The notes beneath the pieces are model-generated. The model saw only the letters and a list, made by a program, of their open reading frames with translations. It ran no database searches and was not told where the DNA came from. Positions 11,386 through 24,325 of a DNA stretch of 64,000 bases are shown here, piece by piece. This DNA is from Emmonsiellopsis sp. PD_33 (Eukaryota; Ascomycota; Eurotiomycetes; Onygenales; Ajellomycetaceae), in assembly GCA_032988165.1 (NCBI GenBank), contig JANTQF010000029.1:62001-126000 (forward strand), written 5' to 3'. Position 1 is the stretch's first letter, and every line of letters starts with the position of its first letter. The position numbers and the translations under genes were made by a program.

Positions 11386-14300
11386 TCACAAGTTTGTAAT
11401 TTTCTTAAACCAGCTCGCTCTCTTGGACGTCCCCGTACCAACTCCATTCGCATATCCATTAGCACCTGAATATGACTGCCCGCGATGATGATCAGAGACA
11501 TAACGATCGCCATAGCGATCGCCCTCCCCACTCCCCTCACTACTCTTCAGCGGCTCGCGGACTGAACGACGTAGCTCACGCCGTCTAGCTCGTCGCTGCT
11601 CTTCCGCCTCTGCATCCGTCAATCCACCACCGCCATACCGTGACTGCCGCCGGGATTTGCGGTATCGCCTGGCCTCGTCGTCAGATGATATGGAATGGAC
11701 ATGCGGATCGTTAGTGGGGCCGGGCAGGTCGATGACAGTAGGGACGATGGGGGGCATTTCGGGGGGATCAGTTAGTTGCGAGTTTACCCATGAGGAGGTC
11801 TTATCCTTGCCACCATTGACCATTGCGGGATATGGGACGTTAGAGGCGCGGCGAGAGTGGTTACGTGAGGCGTGGTACTCTTCTCCCGGTGACATGGCTG
11901 AAGGTCGACGACGGTGAGATCTAGCAGCACTCTCGTCGCCGGAGCGATGAGAACGATGGCGGCGATAGTCCGTACCGTACCCATCATGCGAGTATTTATC
12001 TCTTGGCTTATCCGTGTACGATCGACGACGCTCGGTTCTCACGCGCCGGGCATCGTCATCCACTGGATCCTCTGCGTCTTTCGCGCGACGTTTGGCCTCC
12101 ATTTCGCGACGGTCTTCTAATTCCCTTGCAGCCCGCCGGTCTTGCCGTCTCTGTTCTCGCTCTTCCTCCTCTCGCGCTCTTCTCTCCCGTTCTTCCCGGA
12201 TCTTCGCCCTTCCGGCTTCACGTCTCTTGGCCCGCCGCTCCTCAGCTTCCCGTTCCTCAGACTCCCGCGCTTCTTGCTCAGCAGCTTGCCTTGACAAACG
12301 TCGAGCTCTCCGCTCCGCTCGTCTGGCTTCCGCATCTTCAACCTCTGTCGTGGGCGCTGCGTCAGTAGTGAAACCTTCGACATCAGTGTCTACCCTGGTT
12401 GAACGTCTCCTTCGATCGTCTCGTCGGAAACGTCGTGGTTCTTCTTTGTCGGTGTCAGCAACTCTTCTGAAGTCTTCTTCACGATAACTTCGTGACCGGG
12501 AATGGTCAGGTTTCGGGGCGGCGGGCTTGCGGAAGGAACCGAGGATACCGCCTAACAAACCACCCTCAGACTTCTTAGGCGTGGTATTGGATCGTTTTAA
12601 TGGGCGCTCCTTGGGAAGTTCGACAAATTGCATGTCATCAGGGCCCGATACTAGGTCAGCACGACCAGAGGAGCCTGGTTCAACCATGACAATGTCGTCT
12701 TGGATATCTACACCTTTGGACCTGGACTGTTGATAATGAAGATGGCAACATAAGCACACGTCATGTTCGGATGCAGGTATAAAATAGGGGATTGAACTAC
12801 ATACCTCCCGCTTCGACTTCTGTCGACGAACTTTGCCTTCCTTCGGCGAATCCTTTGGCGAGACCGCCTCAGGCTCATCGCCACCAGTGACCATAACCAG
12901 ATCGTCATCATCATCGATAGCATATGGATCGGGTACTTCTAAACAAAAAGCCTTAGTAACAAACCAATATTGGTCGAGATTGTTTAAAATGGAACATACT
13001 CGACATCCGCTTCTTTCCCTTTACATCTCTTTTCTCCCCCTTCACCCTCCCGTTAACACCCATAAGCTTCGCCGCTTTGCCCGACAACTCGGCTTTATCA
13101 CCATGTGGCGGAGGAAGGAATCCTGAATCATCAATGTCAATCGACGGGCGCCTGGAGTTGGGCTTCGAAGCCGAGGCGCCATAACTGCGCTGCTTATTAC
13201 TGCTCGACTTAGTTCTAGCAGAAGTTGGAGGTTGCGCACCTCCGAGCATGAAGCTGGCAAAACCCATGCCCTTGCTTTGCTGCGGCCGCGATGATGAGCC
13301 GCGAGCAGATGCGCGGGTCGGTTTTTCCTTGTCGTCAGAGCCAGAAAACTTTGCGATGTCCTTCTCTGTGTCCGCGGAGACGGTCTTTTCTTTTCGCGAG
13401 GCGGTGGATTTTGATCGCGATAGGGCCGGCGGGGACTTTTCCTTTGACGGCTTTTTAACAGGGGCAGATGATGAAGGTTGGCCGCCCTCTTTTGCGGACT
13501 TGGAGTTACTCTCCTTCTTCAAAGGTTTCTTCCCGGTGGTTGCAGCGCCCCAGAAGCCCCATGAAGCAGCGCCAGCAGTCCGTTCAACACGCGCCCGCTC
13601 TTTCTTGACAGGTCTCACTGCCGGGGAATCGGCTGGAGCTTCAGCATTGTTATCATCGGCCGGAGCGGGAGGTGGAGGAGGAGGAGTTGCCATTTCATCG
13701 GATACAACCTTCTTGGCCGAGGAAGTAGTAGTAGCCTTCTTAGCCTTCTTTTTGGATGATGAAACCTTTGCTGGCTGGGGCGCAGGAGCTGGTTCAGGAG
13801 CCGGTTCGGCAGCTGGCTCAGGAGCTGGCGCCAGACCGATGATATCGACTAGATCGTCGTCAAATGCGCCCGGAAAACTACCAGGTACCGAGTCGCGTGG
13901 AGTACTGGATTCGTCGAGAAGGGTGGCAGTCGCAGGTGCAGTAGTGGCCTTTTTCTTTGACGTGGACTTACTTGGCACCGCTGCTGGTTTGGTTTTTGAT
14001 GAAAGCGATGCGCGTTTGGATGGGGGCGGGTCTGCTGCGACTGGTGGTTCTACATCGGCCGGCGGGTTGACGTCAGGCGGGGAAGCAGGCTGGGGAACGC
14101 CAGTTTGCGACCGGCCCTTTTCCTTATCCTTCGCCTTCGCCTTGTCGAGCTCCCGGGCTGCCTCTTTCTCACGCTTTTTGCTCTTCTCGAGTTCTTTGAT
14201 GCGCTCAGCGACAGACCTGCCAGCCGCCCTGGAGCTGGACGTCAGCGGTGTCGTGGTCGTCGCTGGCGGCGCGCTTGGCGCGCCTGCTTTGTCAGCAACA

Positions 14301-17300
14301 GTCGCGCTAGCCGCCTCAGGATCGCCAATGTCTAGTAGATCGTCGAGGTTGGCTTGTTTCTTTTTCTTCGCGCTCTCTTTACTGTCTACTTTGGCCAGTT
14401 TCTCCTGGGCTGCTGCAGCTGCTTTGTCTGCCTCCTCCTTCGCTTTCGTCGTCTTGGACTTGCTGGCAGTAGTGGTAGTGGTTGTCGTCGCCCCAAAACT
14501 TCCCCAGAAACCCTTCACTACTTTGGCCGGGGTGGGTTCCTCCGCAGGCGCCTCTTGGGGTTCGTCATCCATATCCACAACCTCAAACCCTCTGGACTTC
14601 GACTTGCTGGCTTTGGCCTCCTCGAGTTTGGATGATTTAGACGTGGCGGTTGTGGTACGCGAGAGCGACCCCTTCTTTGTCTTCGATGTTTTGGCCGCGG
14701 AGCCAGTAAATGGGTCCCACGTATCATCGCCACCAATATCGCCGGTTGTCGGTTCGGGATCCAAGTCTTGCGCTGGAGGCGTAGGAGCAGGTGGTGGCAG
14801 TTCGCTGGCATCCTTTCCTTTCTTCCCCTTCTTCTTATCAGTAGAGGTTCCCCATATGCCCCATGTGCTGTCATCAACAGCAGCTTTCACGAGGTCAGTA
14901 GAGACAGCAGTTGCAGCTTCTTCCGCCTTCGCTTCGGCAGCTTTCTTCTTGGCTTCCCTCTCCCTTTTCCTCCTCTCTTTAGACGAAAGCCCAGGGATAT
15001 CCCAACTCTCCTCTTTGGGTTCCTCAACTTCTATCAAGGGCTCAGGCTCGGGCTGAGGAGGTTCATGCTGTGGTTCAGGCTCCGGCTCAGCAACTTTGCC
15101 CTTCTTTCCTTTTTTATCCTTGGTGCTCTTAGTCGCTCCCCAGATCCCCCAACTATCGCTAGCTGGCGGTTCCGGCGCCTCAGGAACAGGAGGGGGCAGA
15201 GGTTCTTCCACGACCTTCGCAGGGGCAGCTCCCTTCTTCTTACTCTTCTTGCTAGTCGTACCCCAACCAAGGAACTCATCATTCGCGGGCTCCTCGACGA
15301 CCTCTTTGGTCGTAGCCGGCTCTTCGGGAATAACCTCTTTCTTGCCCTTCTTGTCCTTCTTGCTAGATCCCCATCCACCAAACCAGTCCTCATCCGCGGC
15401 AGCTTCAGTGACAGCAGGGGGTTCTGGAACAGGCTCGACCTCTTCGACAACGGCAGTGCTCTTCTTTTTCTTGTCCTTCTTCTTGCTACCAAAACCCCAG
15501 CCGGAACCCCAGTCATCTCCACCAGCAGAGCCACCACTGGCCTTGGACGCCCTGGAAGCTTTGGAATCGACTTTTGTAATTTTGCCGCCATCGCCAAGGT
15601 CGTCGTTCATCCAGTCAGGTTCTATGTTAGTAGTAGGTTCAGGTGCAGGCGGGTCCTCTATTGTAGCCGCCTTGCCTTTCTTCTTCTTATCCTTTTTCGA
15701 GGTAGAAGTGCCCCAGAAGTCATCTTCAGCAGGAGGCGGCGGCTCTTCGACCTTAGGAGGCGTGACCTCCTCAACAACAGCACCCTTTTTGCCTTTCTTC
15801 TTCTTTGCCGTAGTTGTCGAGTATCCCCAATCGTCGACAGGATCTACTTCTGGCGCAGGTGCAGGCTCGGGTTCAGGTTCAGGCTCAGCTGGTGGTGGAG
15901 GCGGCGTTTCCTCAACAATAGCACCCTTTTTACCCTTCTTCTTTTTCGACGATGTAGCAGTGAATCCCCAATCATCCAGAAGATCTGGTTCAGGAGCAGG
16001 TGCGGGTTCAGGCTCCGCAGGCGGTGGCGGCGGAGTTTCCTCAACGACAGCTCCTTTCTTGCCCTTTTTCTTCTTAGAAGACGTAGCTGGTGCCCAGGAA
16101 TCGATAGGGTCGGGTTCAGGAGGGGGCGGTGGTGGCTCCACTACTGGTTCTGGCTCAGGCACGGCATTCTTTTTCCCTTTCTTTTTCTTTCCGGTTGTAA
16201 ACTCGCCCCAATCGTCCACGGGATCCGGTTCGGGGGCGGCGGGAGCGGGTGGTTCCGGTGGTGTCTCTTCTACCAGTGCGCCCTTCTTGCCCTTCTTTTT
16301 CTTCCCCGTAGTCGCCCCAAAATTTGTCCAATCATCGACAGCCGGTTCCGGCTCTGGTATGGGTTCGGGTTCGGGTTCCGGAGGAGGTGGAGGGACTGGC
16401 TCTTCAACAACAGCAGCACCCTTCTTGCCCTTCTTCTTTTTAGAGGTGGCAGTAGTAAACGCCCAGTCATCGACGGGCTCAGTTTCCACAGGAGGAGGAG
16501 GTGGTGGAGTTTCCTCAATAGCATTCTTGCCCTTTTTCTTCTTATCCTTCTTGCTTGTTGGCGGCCAATCCCACTCATTCTCCGCTTCGGCCTTTGCTGG
16601 CTCAGGAGCTGGTTCCGGTTCCTCCACGACAGGTTCTTCCACAATGCCTCCTTTCTTCTTTTTCTTGTCCTTCTTGGTTGGCACAGCAGCCCAGGGGTCA
16701 TCAGCAGGCTCGGGGTCTTTGGGAGGCGGATCTGGCTCCTTGGGCGGTTCTTCCGTGGCTTTCCCCTTTTTCTTGCTTTTCTTACCCCATCCACCCCCCC
16801 AAGTGTCATCATCGGCGACCGGGTCAGGATTGGCAGGCGGAGGGTCTGGCTCGTTTGTCTCTTCTTGCAGGGCATCAAAGGCACTAACTCCTCCCTTCTT
16901 CTTTTTGTCTTTCTTTGTAGACCACCCAGTACTCCATTCGTCGGGAACCTCGGGTTCTGCAGGCGGAGTAGGTTCGGGAGCGGGGTCCTCGACAACGGCA
17001 GCGGCGGCGCCCTTTTTCTTCTTCTTATCCTTTTTGGTAGCGAAAGAGCTCCAGTCGTCCTCGACTTTCTTCTCGTCGGGCTTTGCCTCTTCGGTGGCCG
17101 TATCCTTATCATTGGAATTGCCAAAATCACCAAAATCGAAGGTATTAGCCGCATTCTTTTTCTTGCCCTTTTTGCCCGTCGTAGACCAAGGATTACTCTT
17201 AGAGAATTCGTCCTTTTGTTCATCTTCCACTTTGTTCTTGTCATCGACATTGTCGCCTGTAGTCCAACTATTTCCCCAGCCACCAAAACTGAATCCAGTC

Positions 17301-18597
17301 GATTGTTTGGTATCACCGGTATCAAAAGACAAATCAAGCTGAGGTGCACTAGTATCCAAATCGATATCCTGGAACGTACTGGCGGGTGGGTCATCGGCAG
17401 GAGGAGGATCCGCCGCCTTCGTAGTATAGTCAGTGAACGTCCAATGCCCCTATATCACAAATAAAGAGTACCCACCTTCCCCTTCTTCCCTTTCTTCTTC
17501 TTCGTCGTCGTCGCAAAACCACCCCAGTCATCCGGGTTCTCCTCAACATCGTCAGCCCAGCTGAGGGAATTTCCCGCGTTATCAGCCGCCGCCGTGGCAG
17601 CAGCCAATTCCTCCGCCTCTTTCGCCTTCTTTTCCTCCTCCTCTTTCTGCTTCCGTTCCTCCTCCTCTTTTCGCTTCCGTTCCTCTTCCTCCTCCTGCTT
17701 TTTGGCGGCCCTTTTAGCTTTCTTGCCTTTCTTACCACCGCCTCCCATATCCCAACCGTCGTCATCGCCTCCTCCACCCCCATCTCCACCTCCACCACCA
17801 TCATCTCCTCCGCCGCCAGCACCGCCATCCGCGCCACCACCGTTATCGTTCCCACCATCCTGGCCGTCGCCGGGTGGGGGATTATTTTTTTCGCCCCCAT
17901 TGTCATCGTCCCCCCACTTGTCCTGCGCAGCTTTCTTCTGCGCAGCTTTTTTCTGTTTTTTCCCATGGTGTCGTAGTTTAGATGTGTCGTTTAGATTAAT
18001 CGATGGAGTAGTTACGGAATCCCCCAGGAGAGTTCCATCTTTCTGTGTCGAAGGTCTCGCGGCACTCGTGGGCGCAGACTCAGGCGTCTCAATATGGGAA
18101 CGCGCAAATTCATCGTGGCTCATATACTCAGGGGGCATATCCGTGACTGCATTGTCATAGGGAGGGGGCGGGCTGCCATATGGAGAGGGCGTAGATTCGA
18201 GGGAGCGCAGCATTTCAGCGACTAGGGCGGAGGCCTTTAGGGATGCGGCGTATGCTGAGTAGAATAGGGACTGTATCGGTTAGAATTAGAACAGCAGCGC
18301 TAGAGTATCACAGCGCGCTCGAATGTCAAAAAAGCCGGACAAAAAATTGGCAGCGCATTGCGACAGGCAGAGTATGGAAGTATGCAACGAAGTGCAGGAT
18401 TCCAACCTCAGGCCGCGCGGGCCTCGAGTCGCGCAATGCTAAAATCTTTGAAAGGAAAAATGAAATAACGGAGATTGCATATATGACTATAATAGAAACA
18501 AAAATGTCGGGACTGTACATACCGTTGACTTTACTTCCCGATTTCCTTCATAGCTAGCCTGGTCGACCTGGCCCTTCAACTCCGTAAACCGACTCAT
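11386..18597 (-). CDS. Very large low-complexity Trp/Lys-repeat protein (2,253 aa), function unknown
   Basis: Model: exons 18597-18523, 18270-17476, 17416-13000, 12938-12805 and 12726-11386; all phases agree. The N-terminal 60 residues look helical (LFYSAYAASLKASALVAEML). Next come a Gly/Asp run, a Glu/Lys/Arg coiled coil, then about 20 modules of the form DDWG-(S/T-rich)-KKKKGKKG followed by VVEE and a Pro/Glu linker. Later parts are Ala/Ser/Lys-rich. The last 450 residues are an Arg/Glu coiled coil and an Arg/Ser tail ending SKRASWFKKITNL. No enzyme fold or membrane segment is seen, so most of the chain should be disordered. Alternating lysine blocks and acidic Pro-Glu linkers suggest self-association or RNA/membrane binding, which is inference. 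An in-frame ATG upstream of 18597 is possible. The 59-nt intron 17475-17417 has a nearer in-phase AG at only 26 nt, too short to use. Confidence 0.75.
14680..17530 (-). repeat. Array of about 20 Trp/Lys modules inside the large gene
   Basis: Each unit has an acidic pair, a Trp (DDW, DEW or DSW), a short Ser/Thr stretch, a basic block of 6-9 residues (KKDKKKKKG early, KKKKGKKG in the middle) and a Pro/Glu linker of 15-35 residues. Spacing is about 35-50 codons. The first copy is at the end of exon 2 (near 17,500) and the last clear one is near 14,720. Two degenerate copies (GFWGSFGA, WGFWGAATTGKK) lie closer to the C-terminus. Middle units (about 15,800-16,450) are the most alike, suggesting recent duplication. 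Confidence 0.85.
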
Positions 18598-21500
18598 GGA
18601 AGCTTTAACCACTGCAGAATTGCACTGACTTGCTTTCACGCCATTATTCCCAAAAATATAGTGCTCCTTCGACATCATTGTGCCGCGAGGGCAACTGCCG
18701 TCCCTATGCGAAAGGTCCGCCATTGTCAATGAGGGTAGTTCGGGGAGTGCTATCAGCGGAGATCCCAAAATGTTCGACTCCGCGCCGGTCGCATATAAGA
18801 TGTGTAACACCGATTGGAGGTATCAAGGCAGTAAGCGCAGGACTGTCGGACAGCTCGAAACTCATGGATGGCGAAGGAATGAAACGAAAACGCGAGCACG
18901 AATATCGCAATGCGAAGAAGCGGTAAAGAGGTTGTAGTGGGGTTGGGAACTATAAGAGGCTGGTGTGGAGTCAAAACGAAGCTGAATGCGATAACTAAAA
19001 GACTCCAGCCGCCCGCGAAAACAGAAAATCCCAAATAACAAGCGACCAACTTTCCTCTTTGTCCTTTTGTTGGGATATCCGTAGGCTGAAAATTTTAATT
19101 CCCCTTTTTTTGTTATGTGTAAGAGATGGTGCGTGAGCCAGTCAGAAACAGAGGTGTCGGGATCGCGCTCTGATGGGATGGGGAAAAAGGCGAAGCCCTG
19201 CAAGTTCTACTGGCGGCGTCGCGATCTTGCAGTATACCAATCGTAAGATTCAATCTCAGCATGGAGGGATAACACCGGGGCCTTTAACCAGGGTATACGG
19301 AACGTTGGCGCAGGGCAGGAATACTTCGTATGGTGTAGGCACAGAGAACTCCGTGAAGCGTAAAGATATACCGAGCAGATAAATCGTGAATTGGGGCGGA
19401 TGAACAAGCAATATTGGCATAGATGGGCGCGGGGATGCGATGATGCACAAGAGATCGGACGCCAATTTTTTGCAACTGGCGGTAGGTCACAAGGGAGACT
19501 GGATAAACGGAGCAGCACACGATCAGCGCCAATTCTCTCTTCCTCTCTCAAACAACTCCGCAGGGTTGTGTATCGGTTGACGGCGTATCAAGTTGCGCGT
19601 TGTAGAGTAGAACCCACACGGTGCCCCGAGGTCATGCTCCCTCCTGATCTTGCGACTGAATGTTTCTTGCAATCCAACGCCCGAGGGGGTTCACCAGCAG
19701 CCGGACCCGCCAATGAAGGGCTTGTCGCGCCTCAGGCCAAAGTCGATGGTGGGCAAGAGGCCAAAAACTTGGCGTGTATCGGGATGAAATGGAGGGCGTG
19801 GGCGGGCGGTGATTGGGGGCAGGGCGAGCTGATTCCACGCAAGGAACAAACCAGTCGCCGCGAGCACAGGGAGCGACTGGCTGGGGGCGCGACGAATGCC
19901 CACTCTGCGCGCGGAGTGTGGTGGTTTGCAAATCTCTCCCCGGCTCGGCCTGTTGGAGGCTGGTTGGGTTGTGGATGGTGTCGTAACTATGTTTGCTTTT
20001 TCCTGTCCGCTTCTTTGTGGTCTCTAATAATTTTTCGTCTGTGTATCGTCTTATCGGGGCTATCGATAAGAGAAAAATGGCGCGCAAATATGCCCAGGGA
20101 ATCAAAAATATCAAAATCGAGGCGTGTGTATCAAAATGTTCAAGATGAAACCGGCTGGGGGTGACGCATGAGCCGGGGATTTATTGGCCTGCACCACAAC
20201 CATAGACCCCGGAATACCAGCACCCGCAGCAACAGTTTATTTATCGCCCTTCTCTGGGGGCTGCCGGAGTCTCCTTCGGCGGCGTTGGGGACGTGGTGGG
20301 GGCGGGCTGCCCGATTGCTGGCCGGGAGTGAGGCGATCCCCGTTCTAATCCGCGTAGTGAGCCGCTAACTTCTCGCGAGGACGATGGAGATAAATAGTTA
20401 AAAGACTGGACGCCCACACTCTCACTTATTATTTGGTTGATATCCAACAGGCGCAGAGAGGGAGGAGATAAGGGGGGGTGAGTCGAAGAGAGATGGAGTG
20501 TGCCAATATCAAGATCAGTCATCCATATATCTACACGAGATGTCTCTTCTCAACGTCTGATCAAACCACCTCCCAGCCACCCTGTTGGACCATCCACGCG
20601 CTGTTGTTTTTTATTTTCTTCTTCTGCAGCTAATTTCGAGCCCAGTCTCCGCTTCTCATTAGTTGCTTCTTCACCGCATCAAAGGCAACTCCTCCCACTC
20701 TAACGGGCTGTTGGCTCGGGGGCCGCGGGCAGACCTATCAGCACTCAGAGAACTGCTGCAAGTCAGCCTTTTGAACCGCGTCTTCTTTGCCAACAGAATT
20801 CCGTGCTAAGCTGTCAATCACGGCGCTAGAATGACCGCCCTCGGCGCGTCAAGTTTGCAGTGCGGCTTGTGCAATGTGCTGCTGAAACCTGCCTCGTCCC
20901 GGCATCGTTTCTGCATCGGAATTCAAATAGGGCCATGGCCTCATGGAATGTCTGCCTCCCGAGTCTTTTGCATGATAGCCTTGTTTTGAAGAATCATATA
21001 TTTGGCGGATCATACGGGGGGTCAAGGCCATCCGGCTATTCATCGACCAAGCAGTTAGGCCTGCTTTCACGTTTTTTGGAAATCCTGCTTCCAATCCATC
21101 CACCCCGGTCTTATATAAGGCCCAGAACGATGTATTCTCAGTTATTTTCGAAATATGTTGTTCGATTTAGGAGGCTCAATGGACCCTGCCGGGATTCGGT
21201 CACTGGCTTACAACCGCGGATCTCAAGAATATGCCCCAGGCGGCCAGCACCATTGCAACCAAGGCCCATCTCCAGAATCCGGAAGCAATGTACGGCTGCG
21301 GGGCTGGTGCTAGAAATACGGATTGCTTGGTCCCCTCAAAACTCAATTTCATCCAATATATATTTGGCCTCATGTCCACAATTCCACCACGGCCTGGCTG
21401 GGATGGCCGAAAATCTCTGCAGAAAGCTCTGGATGTGTTGCAAGGCACAGCAATCACGGCTACTTTCCTATTTTACTGTGATTTACAACTCGTCATCGTA

Positions 21501-22791
21501 TCTAGGCATGTTTAGTCTCGGGAACGGCAAATGTTGTCATGTACACATCACTGCCACGGCACGAAGTGTGTTCTTGGAAAAGGACGAACGGCCCACTCAC
21601 GACGTGCCCATACAAACTGCTCAGGCACCAAAGCATGACACCTAAGGTGATCCCACTCTTCTGCATTTAATCAAAGTTGCGGTCAAGCCTTGTTTTTCCA
21701 TGGAGAAAAAGAATTCATAAAACAAAGCCATTGTGCCACATGCTTGATGGCCAGTTATTCTGCCATCGGACCGGGAAGACCCTCCATTCCACACAGCACA
21801 TGTTTGTGACGGCTCGGTGCATGTCATACATAGCTTGTCTTCTCCAAAAGGACCCTGATCCTCCCGCTCGAGCTCGGGTTGATGCCTTAGTCTGCCACAT
21901 TACCGTTCCCCCTCATTGCTCGAGCGCGCATATAATGTTTCACTCCTAATTGGCGTCGCGTCGCTTTATATCCTGTTCAGATACCCGAAATAGCCGCCTT
22001 ATATATGTGAGTCCATGAGAAAGTCATATCACCTCATTAGGAATGTTTCGACTTCAAGAACACTTCGTGCCCTTGAAACCTGGCTTCTTCTACCGAGAGG
22101 GATTATCACACCAGATATAAATGTTTCCAAAGGTGTCTCATACATTAACTACAAGACTCAATTGACGAAGCCATTAGAGCTCGTCTCAACGTATACTGTC
22201 CGTCGCCTTATATACCGAATATTGCTTCGGGTAAAAATGAGATTATGTTTCTCGAAACACTCGATATTCGATGGGTTCTGTCTTATCTTGTACGATTATC
22301 ACAGGGATTCCCTAAGGGACTTGGCCCATCTCGCTCACGCAGAATCTAGCTCGCTTTGCTTAGGAGGCTTCGGAGACTCGGTAATCGTTTTCAAGTTCCA
22401 CTCCTCGCCTGGGCGCGAGGAGAGACCTGGAATCCCTCCACTTATTATTCCTTTTCGAATATAAGAATACTTAAGTTTATCTTGTCAGGATCACGAGAAG
22501 TTAGAATAATAGCCAATGGCCATTGAAGACCCCTGCGCAATAAATGGGGCTAAGATACTTGCCCGAGGGTGCGAGGAGAAGTACCGAACGATCTGGAGAA
22601 ATCCCCATTTTCAAATAATAGTAATAATTGCGGCACGAGGCCTCATCTGGGGATATCCTCGTTGCTGTTTCAACCTAGCGAAATCTAGTAACTACCCCTT
22701 TCTTTTGCCGCTTGGTCTCGACTACCACTGATACCAAAGATTCTAGATCGAGGTCTGGCTTTTATCGCAACCGGGGAAGGCAGCCCTACCA
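18598..22791. other. 4.2-kb intergenic region upstream of the repeat gene
   Basis: This region contains the promoter side of the large minus-strand gene (starting near 18,600) and otherwise unassigned sequence. Two plus-strand frames of about 260 codons (19,391-20,164 and 20,860-21,645) have overlapping opposite-strand frames and no family signature, so I do not call them. No transposon ends or RNA genes are evident. Confidence 0.45.
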
Positions 22792-23718
22792 ATGAGTTTT
22801 GATCCGCCTAGAACATTGGACAAACATCCCCTCCCCTCCTGCTCCTCTTTAAACTCCGCCGCGACGCTGAGTTCCCGCTATAACGAGATATGCCGCGTTC
22901 TCTTGTCGAGTTCGGTAATTAATCCTGGGTATCGAAGGATTGTCGCGCTCTCAATGGCATGTGTCCCCTTTGGGTAACACTATATAGATGGCCGACCCTT
23001 ATACTTCAAAACAACCGACTACGCCAGCAAAGCGGACGCATCTAGCTCCTTCATCCTCATCTACCCAGGTGCCAACAACCTACAGCACTGCTGGGATGTC
23101 GCCTCCCCAGAGCCCCTCACGCACGGAGGCGGCGGCGACTCGCTCGCAATCGTCTCCATGGTAAACCACGCACTCTCAACCTACAGCGCGGACCCCGCTC
23201 GAGTCTTCGCCACAGGCTGGTCGTCCGGTGGAATGATGACCAATGTCCTCGCCGCCGCCTATCCAGACGTTTTCGCCGCCGGCTCCGCCTACTCCGGGGT
23301 GGCAGCCGGCTGTCTCGCTGGCGTTATCAACACCGGGCCACTCAGCGGTGATCAAACGTGTGCTAATGGTGAGATGTTGAAGTCTCCAGAGGAGTGGGGG
23401 AAGATTGCCCGGGATATGTTCCCAGGCTATGAGGGGCCGCGTCCGAAGTTGTTAGTCTGGCATGGGACGAAGGATGGTATAGTTGATTTTGCAAATCAGG
23501 GGCAGACGCTGGATCAGTGGAGCAATGTGTTTGGGGTGGAGGTGACGGCGAATAATACGGACACTCCCGAGGCTGGGTATACGGAGGTGGTGTTTGGGGA
23601 TGGGAGTTTGTTGAAGGGGTATGCGGCGGAGGGGGTGTCGCATTTCATCCCGAAGCATGCGGCGGTGGACTTGGCGTGGTTCGGGCTTGCGTGGGGTTCA
23701 TTAGGCGGCTGGGTGTGA
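22792..23718 (+). pseudogene. Decayed CE1-type esterase (feruloyl/acetylxylan esterase or PHB-depolymerase-like)
   Basis: From about 22,990 to the stop at 23,718 the frame reads like an intact C-terminal two-thirds of a secreted CE1 esterase. It has TDYASKAD, ILIYPG, CWDVASPEPLTHGGGGDS, the nucleophile elbow GWSSGG, GTKDGIVD (acid) and GVSHFIP (catalytic His). There is no ATG in this frame between a TAA at 22,975-22,977 and the ATG at 23,158, which lies too far inside the domain. The same frame before the TAA contains NPG...IVAL...C, which resembles the family's segment just before the oxyanion motif, but the usual His-Pro-Cys is lost and no signal peptide is seen. The simplest reading is a gene whose 5' third has decayed. 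An unusual intron ending at ATATAG (22,986) cannot be excluded. Confidence 0.65.
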
Positions 23719-24325
23719 GATTATAGACAAGGAACGGACCGCTGAGGCACATACAGCTTCACTATGGTTCCCTGGCAGGCTGACACCACCCTCCTGCTGT
23801 TACATTCGCTCATATTTGCATTCGTTATTTCCTTATATTCTTGAAGATTAGATATTCTCTGAGCATCAGGATGAATTTTTTATAGAGAAATAGATGATTT
23901 TCAGCATTTTCACTATCTCAGACTATCATGTGTCTGAAAGCCTAAATAGGGGTGAAAACCCCCTGTAGATAGAAAAGAACAATTGAACATCTCATCTTTT
24001 TCCTCTCTATTACGTACGTTCCTCTCATACTGGTTGGGTAAGAGGGGCTTCGTTAGCTGCGAAACGGGGTCGGGTTTGGGTAAGAGGACTACGTTCCTTG
24101 TAGTTATGTGTGTCATGTGGAATATCTAAAGATGCAAAAGTGAAATAGGAGAAAAATTCATTGGTAGAAGTCATATGTACAAATCCCATGGGTTTTTTGT
24201 TAACATTTCTCGTACTAGGTAACAACACCCAATAATATCTACAGAACGAAAAAGGCGATGTTCGTTGAACAGTTTCCTTCATCATCAAGGAGGTGGACAG
24301 CCAGGTCCATTCATCCCCTGTCCAT
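23719..24325. other. Convergent intergenic spacer
   Basis: This 607-bp stretch separates the esterase remnant and the PL1 gene, which converge. It is AT-rich around 23,820-23,900 and 24,120-24,250. No coding feature is seen. Confidence 0.5.

Noticed and set aside
14768..17464. Long plus-strand frames of 600-900 codons antisense to the repeat gene (13,248-15,056; 14,768-17,464; 15,096-17,342)
   Set aside because: They mirror the repetitive lysine, proline and glutamate codons of the minus-strand gene, giving Phe/Ser/Gly-rich shadows without any domain. The minus-strand model has coherent splice sites; these do not.
11386..18597. Identity of the repeat protein as leashin (Lah) or a named SPA protein
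   Set aside because: Similarity is limited to disorder and repetitiveness; no specific conserved terminal motif could be recognised, and Lah proteins are much longer.
19391..20164. 257-codon plus-strand frame
   Set aside because: No motif, overlapped by a 160-codon frame on the other strand, and composition close to background. No splice partners seen.
20860..21645. 261-codon plus-strand frame
   Set aside because: Cys/Arg/Ser-rich with no recognisable domain and overlapping frames in other phases; likely chance.
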